Part shown: positions 38,201 to 52,036 of the stretch, one piece after another | Position numbering within the stretch: position 1 is the stretch's first letter | Layout of the letters: every line of letters starts with the position of its first letter | Origin: Aristolochia californica | Lineage: Eukaryota > Streptophyta > Magnoliopsida > Piperales > Aristolochiaceae | DNA: 64,000 nt | Reading direction: 5' to 3' | Assembly: GCA_029961685.1 (NCBI GenBank) | Contig: JARWKL010000008.1 | Location: forward strand, 30,629,619-30,693,618 | Position numbers and translations under genes: made by a program | The notes under the pieces: model-generated | Told to the model about the DNA's origin: nothing | The model's input: the letters and a program-made list of their open reading frames with translations, nothing else | Database searches by the model: none

Positions 38201-41200
38201 ATGATGCCAAAAATCTCAAGGAGTAGAAAAAATCAAATCCTCAAGTGGTTGGATATTTTCCAGAGCCAAACAACCCACTTTTTGCCAATCCTTAAAAATC
38301 ACAGACACTTTTTGGAATTACCTCTCTCAGCATTTGTGGATGTTCAACTTTTCTTTTTCAGATCCAAACTTGAGTTTTCACTCTCCCATTTTTCTCGTAA
38401 ACAAAAAAGACATGAGGCAAAATAGATCGCATGAAAATGAAAATTTTAGAGTCCATGTATGCAAAAAAAAAAAATAGAAAACCTTAATAAATGTAAAAGT
38501 GAAGAAAATTATTTCACGCACTATAAAAACGAACCCCAAGGTTTTGTTATCCATGTTTGGGAAATTCCACTAGTACAACCCCCTAATAATTAGCTTGGTG
38601 GAATTTTTTAGGAAAGGGACTTCTAACTGATCCTAACACGCTTTAAATGTGGTGTCCATGTATGCCAGAAACATGTTGAGGATGCAAGTGGCCTAATGAT
38701 GCCAAAAATCTCAAGGAGTAGAAAGAATCAAATCCTCAAGTGGTTGGATATTTATTAGAGCCAAACAACCCACTTTTTGCCTATCCTTAAAAATCTCAGA
38801 TACTTTTTGGAATTATCTCTCTCAGCATTTGTGGATGTTCAACTTTTGTTTTTTCAGATCCAAACTTGAGTTTTCACTCTCCCATTTTTCTCGTAAACAA
38901 AAAAGACATGAGGATAAATAGATCGCAACAAAATAAAAATTTTAGAGTCCATGTGTGCAAACAAAAATTTGAAAACCATAATAAATGTAAAAGTAAAGAA
39001 AATTATTTCACGCACTATAAAAATGAACTCCAAGGTTTTGTTATCCATGTTTGCGAAATTCCACAAGTACAACCCCCTAATAATTAGTTTGGTGGAATTT
39101 TATAGGAAATGGACTTCTAACTGATCTTAACATGCTTTAAATGTGGTGTCCATGCATGCCAGAAACAAGTTGAGGATGCAAGTGGCCTAATGATGCCAAA
39201 AATCTCAAGGAGTAGAAAAAATCAAATCCTCAAGTTGTTGGATATATACCAGAGCCAAACAACCCACTTTTTGCCTATCCTTAAAAATCACAAACACTTT
39301 TTGGAATTATCTCTCTCAGCATTTGTGGATGTTCAACTTTTCTTTTTCAGATCCAAACTTGAGTTTTCACTCTCCCATTTTTCTCGTAAACAAAAAAGAC
39401 ATGAGGATAAATAGATCGCAACAAAATAAAAATTTTAGAGTCCATGTATCCAAAAAAAAAACTTGAAAACCATAATAAATGTAAAAGTGAAGAAAATTAT
39501 TTCACGCACTATAAAAACAAACTCCAAGATTTTGTTATCCATGTATGGGAAATTCCACAAGTACAACCCCCTAATAATTAGCTTGGTGGAATTTTATAGG
39601 AAAGGGACTTCTAACTGATCCTAACATGCATTAAATGTGGTGTCCGTGCATGCCAGAAACATGTTGAGGATGCAAGTGGCCTAATGATGCCAAAAATCTC
39701 AAGGAGTAGAAAAAATCAAATCCTCAAGTGGTTGCATATTTACCAGAGCCAAACAACCCACTTTTTGCCTATCCTTCAAAATCACAGATACTTTTTGCAA
39801 TTATCTCTCTCAGTATTTGTGGATGTTCAACTTTTTTTTTTTCAGATCCAAACTTGAGTTTTCACTCTCCCATTTTTCTCGTAAACAAAAACGATATAAG
39901 GCAAAATATATCGCAACAAAATGAAAATTTTAGAGTCCATGTATGCAAAAAAAAAAAAATTGAAAACCATAATAAACGTAAAAGTGAAGAAAATTATTTC
40001 ACGCACTATAAAAACGAACTCCATGGTTTTGTTATCCATGTTTGGGAAATTCCACTAGTACAACCCCCTAATAATTAGCTTGGTGGAATTTTTTAGGAAA
40101 GGGACTTCTAACTCATCCTAACACGCTTTAAATGTGGTGTCCATGCATGCCAGAAACATGTTGAGGATGCAAGTGGCCTAATGACGCCAAAAATCTCAAG
40201 GAGTAGAAAAAATCAAATCCTCAAGTGGTTGGATATTTACCAGAGCCAAACAACCCACTTTTTGCCTATCCTTAAAAATCACAGACACTTTTTGGAATTA
40301 TCTCTCTCAGTATTTGTGGATGTTCAACTTTTTTTTTTCAGATCCAAACTTGAGTATTCACTCCCCCATTTTTCTCGTAAACAAAAACGATATAAGGCAA
40401 AATAGATCGCAACAAAATGAAAATTTTAGAGTCCATGTATACAAAAAAAAAATTGAAAACCATAATAAATGTAAAAGTGAAGAAAATTATTTCACGCACT
40501 ACAAAAACAGACTCCAAGGTTTTGTTATCCTTGTATGGGAAATTCCACTAGTACAACCCCCTAATAATTATCTTGGTGGAATTTTATAGGAAAGGGACTT
40601 CTAACTGATCCTAACATGCTTTAAATGTGGTGTCCATGCATGCCAGAAACATGTTGAGGATGCAAGTGGCCTAATGATGCCAAAAATCTAAAGGAGTAGA
40701 AAAAATCAAATACTCAAGTGGTTGGATATTTACCTGAGCCAAACAACCCACTTTTTGATTATCCTTAAAAATCACAGATACTTTTTGGAATTATCTCTCT
40801 CCGTATTTGTGGATGTTCAACTTTTTTTTTTCAGATCCAAACTTGAGTTTTCACTCTCCCATTTTTCTCGTAAACAAAAACGATATAAGGCAAAATAGAT
40901 CGCAACAAAATGAAAATTTTAGAGTCCATGTATGCAAAAAAAAAATTTGAAAACCATAATAAACGTAAAAGTGAAGAAAATTATTTCACGCACTATAAAA
41001 ACAAACTCCAAGGTTTTCTTATCCATGTTTGGAAAATTCCACTAGTACAACCCCCTAATAATTAGCTTGGTGGAATTTTATAGGAAAGGGACTTCTAACA
41101 GATCCTAACATGCTTTAAATGTGGTGTCCATGCATGCCAGAAACATGTTGAGGATGCAAGTGGCCTAATGATGGCAAAAATCTCAAGGAGTAGAAAAAAT

Positions 41201-41659
41201 CAAATCCTCAATTGGTTGGATATTGACCAGAGCCAAACAACCCACTTTTTGCCTATCCTTAAAAATCACACACACTTTTTGGAATTATCTCTATCAGCAT
41301 TGTGGATGTTCAACTTTTTGTTTTCAGATCCAAACTTGAGTTTTCACTCTCCCATTTTTCTCGTAAACAAAAAAGACACGAGGCAAAATAGATCGCAACA
41401 AAATAAAAATTTTAGAGTCCATGTATGCAAAAAAAAATTTGAAAACCATAATAAATGTAAAAGTGAAGAAAATTATTTCACGCACTATAAAAACAAACTC
41501 CAAGGTTTTGTTATCCATGTATGGGAAATTCCACAAGTACAACCCCCTAATAATTAGCTTGGTGGAATTTTATAGGAAAGGGAGTTCTAACTGATCCTAA
41601 CATGCTTTAAATGTGGTGTCCATGCATGCCAGAAACATGTTGAGGATGCAAGTGGCCTA
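38201..41659 (+). repeat. HOR copy 12 (3459 bp)
   Basis: Monomers start at 38201, 38696, 39190, 39684, 40181, 40674 and 41168. m5 has the C marker at 40364, exactly 6918 bp after 33446. Confidence 0.97.
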
Positions 41660-44600
41660 ATGATGCCAAAAATCTCAAGGAGTAGAAAAAATCAAATCCT
41701 CAAGTGGTTGGATATTTTCCAGAGCCAAACAACCCACTTTTTGCCAATCCTTAAAAATCACAGACACTTTTTGGAATTACCTCTCTCAGCATTTGTGGAT
41801 GTTCAACTTTTCTTTTTCAGATCCAAACTTGAGTTTTCACTCTCCCATTTTTCTCGTAAACAAAAAAGACATGAGGCAAAATAGATCGCATGAAAATGAA
41901 AATTTTAGAGTCCATGTATGCAAAAAAAAAAAATAGAAAACCTTAATAAATGTAAAAGTGAAGAAAATTATTTCACGCACTATAAAAACGAACCCCAAGG
42001 TTTTGTTATCCATGTTTGGGAAATTCCACTAGTACAACCCCCTAATAATTAGCTTGGTGGAATTTTTTAGGAAAGGGACTTCTAACTGATCCTAACACGC
42101 TTTAAATGTGGTGTCCATGTATGCCAGAAACATGTTGAGGATGCAAGTGGCCTAATGATGCCAAAAATCTCAAGGAGTAGAAAGAATCAAATCCTCAAGT
42201 GGTTGGATATTTATTAGAGCCAAACAACCCACTTTTTGCCTATCCTTAAAAATCTCAGATACTTTTTGGAATTATCTCTCTCAGCATTTGTGGATGTTCA
42301 ACTTTTGTTTTTTCAGATCCAAACTTGAGTTTTCACTCTCCCATTTTTCTCGTAAACAAAAAAGACATGAGGATAAATAGATCGCAACAAAATAAAAATT
42401 TTAGAGTCCATGTGTGCAAACAAAAATTTGAAAACCATAATAAATGTAAAAGTAAAGAAAATTATTTCACGCACTATAAAAATGAACTCCAAGGTTTTGT
42501 TATCCATGTTTGCGAAATTCCACAAGTACAACCCCCTAATAATTAGTTTGGTGGAATTTTATAGGAAATGGACTTCTAACTGATCTTAACATGCTTTAAA
42601 TGTGGTGTCCATGCATGCCAGAAACAAGTTGAGGATGCAAGTGGCCTAATGATGCCAAAAATCTCAAGGAGTAGAAAAAATCAAATCCTCAAGTTGTTGG
42701 ATATATACCAGAGCCAAACAACCCACTTTTTGCCTATCCTTAAAAATCACAAACACTTTTTGGAATTATCTCTCTCAGCATTTGTGGATGTTCAACTTTT
42801 CTTTTTCAGATCCAAACTTGAGTTTTCACTCTCCCATTTTTCTCGTAAACAAAAAAGACATGAGGATAAATAGATCGCAACAAAATAAAAATTTTAGAGT
42901 CCATGTATCCAAAAAAAAAACTTGAAAACCATAATAAATGTAAAAGTGAAGAAAATTATTTCACGCACTATAAAAACAAACTCCAAGATTTTGTTATCCA
43001 TGTATGGGAAATTCCACAAGTACAACCCCCTAATAATTAGCTTGGTGGAATTTTATAGGAAAGGGACTTCTAACTGATCCTAACATGCATTAAATGTGGT
43101 GTCCGTGCATGCCAGAAACATGTTGAGGATGCAAGTGGCCTAATGATGCCAAAAATCTCAAGGAGTAGAAAAAATCAAATCCTCAAGTGGTTGCATATTT
43201 ACCAGAGCCAAACAACCCACTTTTTGCCTATCCTTCAAAATCACAGATACTTTTTGCAATTATCTCTCTCAGTATTTGTGGATGTTCAACTTTTTTTTTT
43301 TCAGATCCAAACTTGAGTTTTCACTCTCCCATTTTTCTCGTAAACAAAAACGATATAAGGCAAAATATATCGCAACAAAATGAAAATTTTAGAGTCCATG
43401 TATGCAAAAAAAAAAAAATTGAAAACCATAATAAACGTAAAAGTGAAGAAAATTATTTCACGCACTATAAAAACGAACTCCATGGTTTTGTTATCCATGT
43501 TTGGGAAATTCCACTAGTACAACCCCCTAATAATTAGCTTGGTGGAATTTTTTAGGAAAGGGACTTCTAACTCATCCTAACACGCTTTAAATGTGGTGTC
43601 CATGCATGCCAGAAACATGTTGAGGATGCAAGTGGCCTAATGACGCCAAAAATCTCAAGGAGTAGAAAAAATCAAATCCTCAAGTGGTTGGATATTTACC
43701 AGAGCCAAACAACCCACTTTTTGCCTATCCTTAAAAATCACAGACACTTTTTGGAATTATCTCTCTCAGTATTTGTGGATGTTCAACTTTTTTTTTTCAG
43801 ATCCAAACTTGAGTATTCACTCTCCCATTTTTCTCGTAAACAAAAACGATATAAGGCAAAATAGATCGCAACAAAATGAAAATTTTAGAGTCCATGTATA
43901 CAAAAAAAAAATTGAAAACCATAATAAATGTAAAAGTGAAGAAAATTATTTCACGCACTACAAAAACAGACTCCAAGGTTTTGTTATCCTTGTATGGGAA
44001 ATTCCACTAGTACAACCCCCTAATAATTATCTTGGTGGAATTTTATAGGAAAGGGACTTCTAACTGATCCTAACATGCTTTAAATGTGGTGTCCATGCAT
44101 GCCAGAAACATGTTGAGGATGCAAGTGGCCTAATGATGCCAAAAATCTAAAGGAGTAGAAAAAATCAAATACTCAAGTGGTTGGATATTTACCTGAGCCA
44201 AACAACCCACTTTTTGATTATCCTTAAAAATCACAGATACTTTTTGGAATTATCTCTCTCCGTATTTGTGGATGTTCAACTTTTTTTTTTCAGATCCAAA
44301 CTTGAGTTTTCACTCTCCCATTTTTCTCGTAAACAAAAACGATATAAGGCAAAATAGATCGCAACAAAATGAAAATTTTAGAGTCCATGTATGCAAAAAA
44401 AAAATTTGAAAACCATAATAAACGTAAAAGTGAAGAAAATTATTTCACGCACTATAAAAACAAACTCCAAGGTTTTCTTATCCATGTTTGGAAAATTCCA
44501 CTAGTACAACCCCCTAATAATTAGCTTGGTGGAATTTTATAGGAAAGGGACTTCTAACAGATCCTAACATGCTTTAAATGTGGTGTCCATGCATGCCAGA

Positions 44601-45118
44601 AACATGTTGAGGATGCAAGTGGCCTAATGATGGCAAAAATCTCAAGGAGTAGAAAAAATCAAATCCTCAATTGGTTGGATATTGACCAGAGCCAAACAAC
44701 CCACTTTTTGCCTATCCTTAAAAATCACACACACTTTTTGGAATTATCTCTATCAGCATTGTGGATGTTCAACTTTTTGTTTTCAGATCCAAACTTGAGT
44801 TTTCACTCTCCCATTTTTCTCGTAAACAAAAAAGACACGAGGCAAAATAGATCGCAACAAAATAAAAATTTTAGAGTCCATGTATGCAAAAAAAAATTTG
44901 AAAACCATAATAAATGTAAAAGTGAAGAAAATTATTTCACGCACTATAAAAACAAACTCCAAGGTTTTGTTATCCATGTATGGGAAATTCCACAAGTACA
45001 ACCCCCTAATAATTAGCTTGGTGGAATTTTATAGGAAAGGGAGTTCTAACTGATCCTAACATGCTTTAAATGTGGTGTCCATGCATGCCAGAAACATGTT
45101 GAGGATGCAAGTGGCCTA
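41660..45118 (+). repeat. HOR copy 13 (3459 bp)
   Basis: Monomers start at 41660, 42155, 42649, 43143, 43640, 44133 and 44627. m5 has the common T at the alternating marker (unmarked partner of copy 12). Confidence 0.97.
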
Positions 45119-48100
45119 ATGATGCCAAAAATCTCAAGGAGTAGAAAAAATCAAATCCTCAAGTGGTTGGATATTTTCCAGAGCCAAACAACCCACTTTT
45201 TGCCAATCCTTAAAAATCACAGACACTTTTTGGAATTACCTCTCTCAGCATTTGTGGATGTTCAACTTTTCTTTTTCAGATCCAAACTTGAGTTTTCACT
45301 CTCCCATTTTTCTCGTAAACAAAAAAGACATGAGGCAAAATAGATCGCATGAAAATGAAAATTTTAGAGTCCATGTATGCAAAAAAAAAAAATAGAAAAC
45401 CTTAATAAATGTAAAAGTGAAGAAAATTATTTCACGCACTATAAAAACGAACCCCAAGGTTTTGTTATCCATGTTTGGGAAATTCCACTAGTACAACCCC
45501 CTAATAATTAGCTTGGTGGAATTTTTTAGGAAAGGGACTTCTAACTGATCCTAACACGCTTTAAATGTGGTGTCCATGTATGCCAGAAACATGTTGAGGA
45601 TGCAAGTGGCCTAATGATGCCAAAAATCTCAAGGAGTAGAAAGAATCAAATCCTCAAGTGGTTGGATATTTATTAGAGCCAAACAACCCACTTTTTGCCT
45701 ATCCTTAAAAATCTCAGATACTTTTTGGAATTATCTCTCTCAGCATTTGTGGATGTTCAACTTTTGTTTTTTCAGATCCAAACTTGAGTTTTCACTCTCC
45801 CATTTTTCTCGTAAACAAAAAAGACATGAGGATAAATAGATCGCAACAAAATAAAAATTTTAGAGTCCATGTGTGCAAACAAAAATTTGAAAACCATAAT
45901 AAATGTAAAAGTAAAGAAAATTATTTCACGCACTATAAAAATGAACTCCAAGGTTTTGTTATCCATGTTTGCGAAATTCCACAAGTACAACCCCCTAATA
46001 ATTAGTTTGGTGGAATTTTATAGGAAATGGACTTCTAACTGATCTTAACATGCTTTAAATGTGGTGTCCATGCATGCCAGAAACAAGTTGAGGATGCAAG
46101 TGGCCTAATGATGCCAAAAATCTCAAGGAGTAGAAAAAATCAAATCCTCAAGTTGTTGGATATATACCAGAGCCAAACAACCCACTTTTTGCCTATCCTT
46201 AAAAATCACAAACACTTTTTGGAATTATCTCTCTCAGCATTTGTGGATGTTCAACTTTTCTTTTTCAGATCCAAACTTGAGTTTTCACTCTCCCATTTTT
46301 CTCGTAAACAAAAAAGACATGAGGATAAATAGATCGCAACAAAATAAAAATTTTAGAGTCCATGTATCCAAAAAAAAAACTTGAAAACCATAATAAATGT
46401 AAAAGTGAAGAAAATTATTTCACGCACTATAAAAACAAACTCCAAGATTTTGTTATCCATGTATGGGAAATTCCACAAGTACAACCCCCTAATAATTAGC
46501 TTGGTGGAATTTTATAGGAAAGGGACTTCTAACTGATCCTAACATGCATTAAATGTGGTGTCCGTGCATGCCAGAAACATGTTGAGGATGCAAGTGGCCT
46601 AATGATGCCAAAAATCTCAAGGAGTAGAAAAAATCAAATCCTCAAGTGGTTGCATATTTACCAGAGCCAAACAACCCACTTTTTGCCTATCCTTCAAAAT
46701 CACAGATACTTTTTGCAATTATCTCTCTCAGTATTTGTGGATGTTCAACTTTTTTTTTTTCAGATCCAAACTTGAGTTTTCACTCTCCCATTTTTCTCGT
46801 AAACAAAAACGATATAAGGCAAAATATATCGCAACAAAATGAAAATTTTAGAGTCCATGTATGCAAAAAAAAAAAAATTGAAAACCATAATAAACGTAAA
46901 AGTGAAGAAAATTATTTCACGCACTATAAAAACGAACTCCATGGTTTTGTTATCCATGTTTGGGAAATTCCACTAGTACAACCCCCTAATAATTAGCTTG
47001 GTGGAATTTTTTAGGAAAGGGACTTCTAACTCATCCTAACACGCTTTAAATGTGGTGTCCATGCATGCCAGAAACATGTTGAGGATGCAAGTGGCCTAAT
47101 GACGCCAAAAATCTCAAGGAGTAGAAAAAATCAAATCCTCAAGTGGTTGGATATTTACCAGAGCCAAACAACCCACTTTTTGCCTATCCTTAAAAATCAC
47201 AGACACTTTTTGGAATTATCTCTCTCAGTATTTGTGGATGTTCAACTTTTTTTTTTCAGATCCAAACTTGAGTATTCACTCCCCCATTTTTCTCGTAAAC
47301 AAAAACGATATAAGGCAAAATAGATCGCAACAAAATGAAAATTTTAGAGTCCATGTATACAAAAAAAAAATTGAAAACCATAATAAATGTAAAAGTGAAG
47401 AAAATTATTTCACGCACTACAAAAACAGACTCCAAGGTTTTGTTATCCTTGTATGGGAAATTCCACTAGTACAACCCCCTAATAATTATCTTGGTGGAAT
47501 TTTATAGGAAAGGGACTTCTAACTGATCCTAACATGCTTTAAATGTGGTGTCCATGCATGCCAGAAACATGTTGAGGATGCAAGTGGCCTAATGATGCCA
47601 AAAATCTAAAGGAGTAGAAAAAATCAAATACTCAAGTGGTTGGATATTTACCTGAGCCAAACAACCCACTTTTTGATTATCCTTAAAAATCACAGATACT
47701 TTTTGGAATTATCTCTCTCCGTATTTGTGGATGTTCAACTTTTTTTTTTCAGATCCAAACTTGAGTTTTCACTCTCCCATTTTTCTCGTAAACAAAAACG
47801 ATATAAGGCAAAATAGATCGCAACAAAATGAAAATTTTAGAGTCCATGTATGCAAAAAAAAAATTTGAAAACCATAATAAACGTAAAAGTGAAGAAAATT
47901 ATTTCACGCACTATAAAAACAAACTCCAAGGTTTTCTTATCCATGTTTGGAAAATTCCACTAGTACAACCCCCTAATAATTAGCTTGGTGGAATTTTATA
48001 GGAAAGGGACTTCTAACAGATCCTAACATGCTTTAAATGTGGTGTCCATGCATGCCAGAAACATGTTGAGGATGCAAGTGGCCTAATGATGGCAAAAATC

Positions 48101-48577
48101 TCAAGGAGTAGAAAAAATCAAATCCTCAATTGGTTGGATATTGACCAGAGCCAAACAACCCACTTTTTGCCTATCCTTAAAAATCACACACACTTTTTGG
48201 AATTATCTCTATCAGCATTGTGGATGTTCAACTTTTTGTTTTCAGATCCAAACTTGAGTTTTCACTCTCCCATTTTTCTCGTAAACAAAAAAGACACGAG
48301 GCAAAATAGATCGCAACAAAATAAAAATTTTAGAGTCCATGTATGCAAAAAAAAATTTGAAAACCATAATAAATGTAAAAGTGAAGAAAATTATTTCACG
48401 CACTATAAAAACAAACTCCAAGGTTTTGTTATCCATGTATGGGAAATTCCACAAGTACAACCCCCTAATAATTAGCTTGGTGGAATTTTATAGGAAAGGG
48501 AGTTCTAACTGATCCTAACATGCTTTAAATGTGGTGTCCATGCATGCCAGAAACATGTTGAGGATGCAAGTGGCCTA
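45119..48577 (+). repeat. HOR copy 14 (3459 bp)
   Basis: Monomers start at 45119, 45614, 46108, 46602, 47099, 47592 and 48086. m5 has the C marker at 47282, exactly 6918 bp after 40364. Confidence 0.97.
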
Positions 48578-51500
48578 ATGATGCCAAAAATCTCAAGGAG
48601 TAGAAAAAATCAAATCCTCAAGTGGTTGGATATTTTCCAGAGCCAAACAACCCACTTTTTGCCAATCCTTAAAAATCACAGACACTTTTTGGAATTACCT
48701 CTCTCAGCATTTGTGGATGTTCAACTTTTCTTTTTCAGATCCAAACTTGAGTTTTCACTCTCCCATTTTTCTCGTAAACAAAAAAGACATGAGGCAAAAT
48801 AGATCGCATGAAAATGAAAATTTTAGAGTCCATGTATGCAAAAAAAAAAAATAGAAAACCTTAATAAATGTAAAAGTGAAGAAAATTATTTCACGCACTA
48901 TAAAAACGAACCCCAAGGTTTTGTTATCCATGTTTGGGAAATTCCACTAGTACAACCCCCTAATAATTAGCTTGGTGGAATTTTTTAGGAAAGGGACTTC
49001 TAACTGATCCTAACACGCTTTAAATGTGGTGTCCATGTATGCCAGAAACATGTTGAGGATGCAAGTGGCCTAATGATGCCAAAAATCTCAAGGAGTAGAA
49101 AGAATCAAATCCTCAAGTGGTTGGATATTTATTAGAGCCAAACAACCCACTTTTTGCCTATCCTTAAAAATCTCAGATACTTTTTGGAATTATCTCTCTC
49201 AGCATTTGTGGATGTTCAACTTTTGTTTTTTCAGATCCAAACTTGAGTTTTCACTCTCCCATTTTTCTCGTAAACAAAAAAGACATGAGGATAAATAGAT
49301 CGCAACAAAATAAAAATTTTAGAGTCCATGTGTGCAAACAAAAATTTGAAAACCATAATAAATGTAAAAGTAAAGAAAATTATTTCACGCACTATAAAAA
49401 TGAACTCCAAGGTTTTGTTATCCATGTTTGCGAAATTCCACAAGTACAACCCCCTAATAATTAGTTTGGTGGAATTTTATAGGAAATGGACTTCTAACTG
49501 ATCTTAACATGCTTTAAATGTGGTGTCCATGCATGCCAGAAACAAGTTGAGGATGCAAGTGGCCTAATGATGCCAAAAATCTCAAGGAGTAGAAAAAATC
49601 AAATCCTCAAGTTGTTGGATATATACCAGAGCCAAACAACCCACTTTTTGCCTATCCTTAAAAATCACAAACACTTTTTGGAATTATCTCTCTCAGCATT
49701 TGTGGATGTTCAACTTTTCTTTTTCAGATCCAAACTTGAGTTTTCACTCTCCCATTTTTCTCGTAAACAAAAAAGACATGAGGATAAATAGATCGCAACA
49801 AAATAAAAATTTTAGAGTCCATGTATCCAAAAAAAAAACTTGAAAACCATAATAAATGTAAAAGTGAAGAAAATTATTTCACGCACTATAAAAACAAACT
49901 CCAAGATTTTGTTATCCATGTATGGGAAATTCCACAAGTACAACCCCCTAATAATTAGCTTGGTGGAATTTTATAGGAAAGGGACTTCTAACTGATCCTA
50001 ACATGCATTAAATGTGGTGTCCGTGCATGCCAGAAACATGTTGAGGATGCAAGTGGCCTAATGATGCCAAAAATCTCAAGGAGTAGAAAAAATCAAATCC
50101 TCAAGTGGTTGCATATTTACCAGAGCCAAACAACCCACTTTTTGCCTATCCTTCAAAATCACAGATACTTTTTGCAATTATCTCTCTCAGTATTTGTGGA
50201 TGTTCAACTTTTTTTTTTTCAGATCCAAACTTGAGTTTTCACTCTCCCATTTTTCTCGTAAACAAAAACGATATAAGGCAAAATATATCGCAACAAAATG
50301 AAAATTTTAGAGTCCATGTATGCAAAAAAAAAAAAATTGAAAACCATAATAAACGTAAAAGTGAAGAAAATTATTTCACGCACTATAAAAACGAACTCCA
50401 TGGTTTTGTTATCCATGTTTGGGAAATTCCACTAGTACAACCCCCTAATAATTAGCTTGGTGGAATTTTTTAGGAAAGGGACTTCTAACTCATCCTAACA
50501 CGCTTTAAATGTGGTGTCCATGCATGCCAGAAACATGTTGAGGATGCAAGTGGCCTAATGACGCCAAAAATCTCAAGGAGTAGAAAAAATCAAATCCTCA
50601 AGTGGTTGGATATTTACCAGAGCCAAACAACCCACTTTTTGCCTATCCTTAAAAATCACAGACACTTTTTGGAATTATCTCTCTCAGTATTTGTGGATGT
50701 TCAACTTTTTTTTTTCAGATCCAAACTTGAGTATTCACTCTCCCATTTTTCTCGTAAACAAAAACGATATAAGGCAAAATAGATCGCAACAAAATGAAAA
50801 TTTTAGAGTCCATGTATACAAAAAAAAAATTGAAAACCATAATAAATGTAAAAGTGAAGAAAATTATTTCACGCACTACAAAAACAGACTCCAAGGTTTT
50901 GTTATCCTTGTATGGGAAATTCCACTAGTACAACCCCCTAATAATTATCTTGGTGGAATTTTATAGGAAAGGGACTTCTAACTGATCCTAACATGCTTTA
51001 AATGTGGTGTCCATGCATGCCAGAAACATGTTGAGGATGCAAGTGGCCTAATGATGCCAAAAATCTAAAGGAGTAGAAAAAATCAAATACTCAAGTGGTT
51101 GGATATTTACCTGAGCCAAACAACCCACTTTTTGATTATCCTTAAAAATCACAGATACTTTTTGGAATTATCTCTCTCCGTATTTGTGGATGTTCAACTT
51201 TTTTTTTTCAGATCCAAACTTGAGTTTTCACTCTCCCATTTTTCTCGTAAACAAAAACGATATAAGGCAAAATAGATCGCAACAAAATGAAAATTTTAGA
51301 GTCCATGTATGCAAAAAAAAAATTTGAAAACCATAATAAACGTAAAAGTGAAGAAAATTATTTCACGCACTATAAAAACAAACTCCAAGGTTTTCTTATC
51401 CATGTTTGGAAAATTCCACTAGTACAACCCCCTAATAATTAGCTTGGTGGAATTTTATAGGAAAGGGACTTCTAACAGATCCTAACATGCTTTAAATGTG

Positions 51501-52036
51501 GTGTCCATGCATGCCAGAAACATGTTGAGGATGCAAGTGGCCTAATGATGGCAAAAATCTCAAGGAGTAGAAAAAATCAAATCCTCAATTGGTTGGATAT
51601 TGACCAGAGCCAAACAACCCACTTTTTGCCTATCCTTAAAAATCACACACACTTTTTGGAATTATCTCTATCAGCATTGTGGATGTTCAACTTTTTGTTT
51701 TCAGATCCAAACTTGAGTTTTCACTCTCCCATTTTTCTCGTAAACAAAAAAGACACGAGGCAAAATAGATCGCAACAAAATAAAAATTTTAGAGTCCATG
51801 TATGCAAAAAAAAATTTGAAAACCATAATAAATGTAAAAGTGAAGAAAATTATTTCACGCACTATAAAAACAAACTCCAAGGTTTTGTTATCCATGTATG
51901 GGAAATTCCACAAGTACAACCCCCTAATAATTAGCTTGGTGGAATTTTATAGGAAAGGGAGTTCTAACTGATCCTAACATGCTTTAAATGTGGTGTCCAT
52001 GCATGCCAGAAACATGTTGAGGATGCAAGTGGCCTA
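48578..52036 (+). repeat. HOR copy 15 (3459 bp), last full-length unit
   Basis: Monomers start at 48578, 49073, 49567, 50061, 50558, 51051 and 51545. m5 has the common T at the alternating marker. This is the last unit of exactly 3459 bp; homopolymer lengths change from the next unit onward. Confidence 0.97.
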
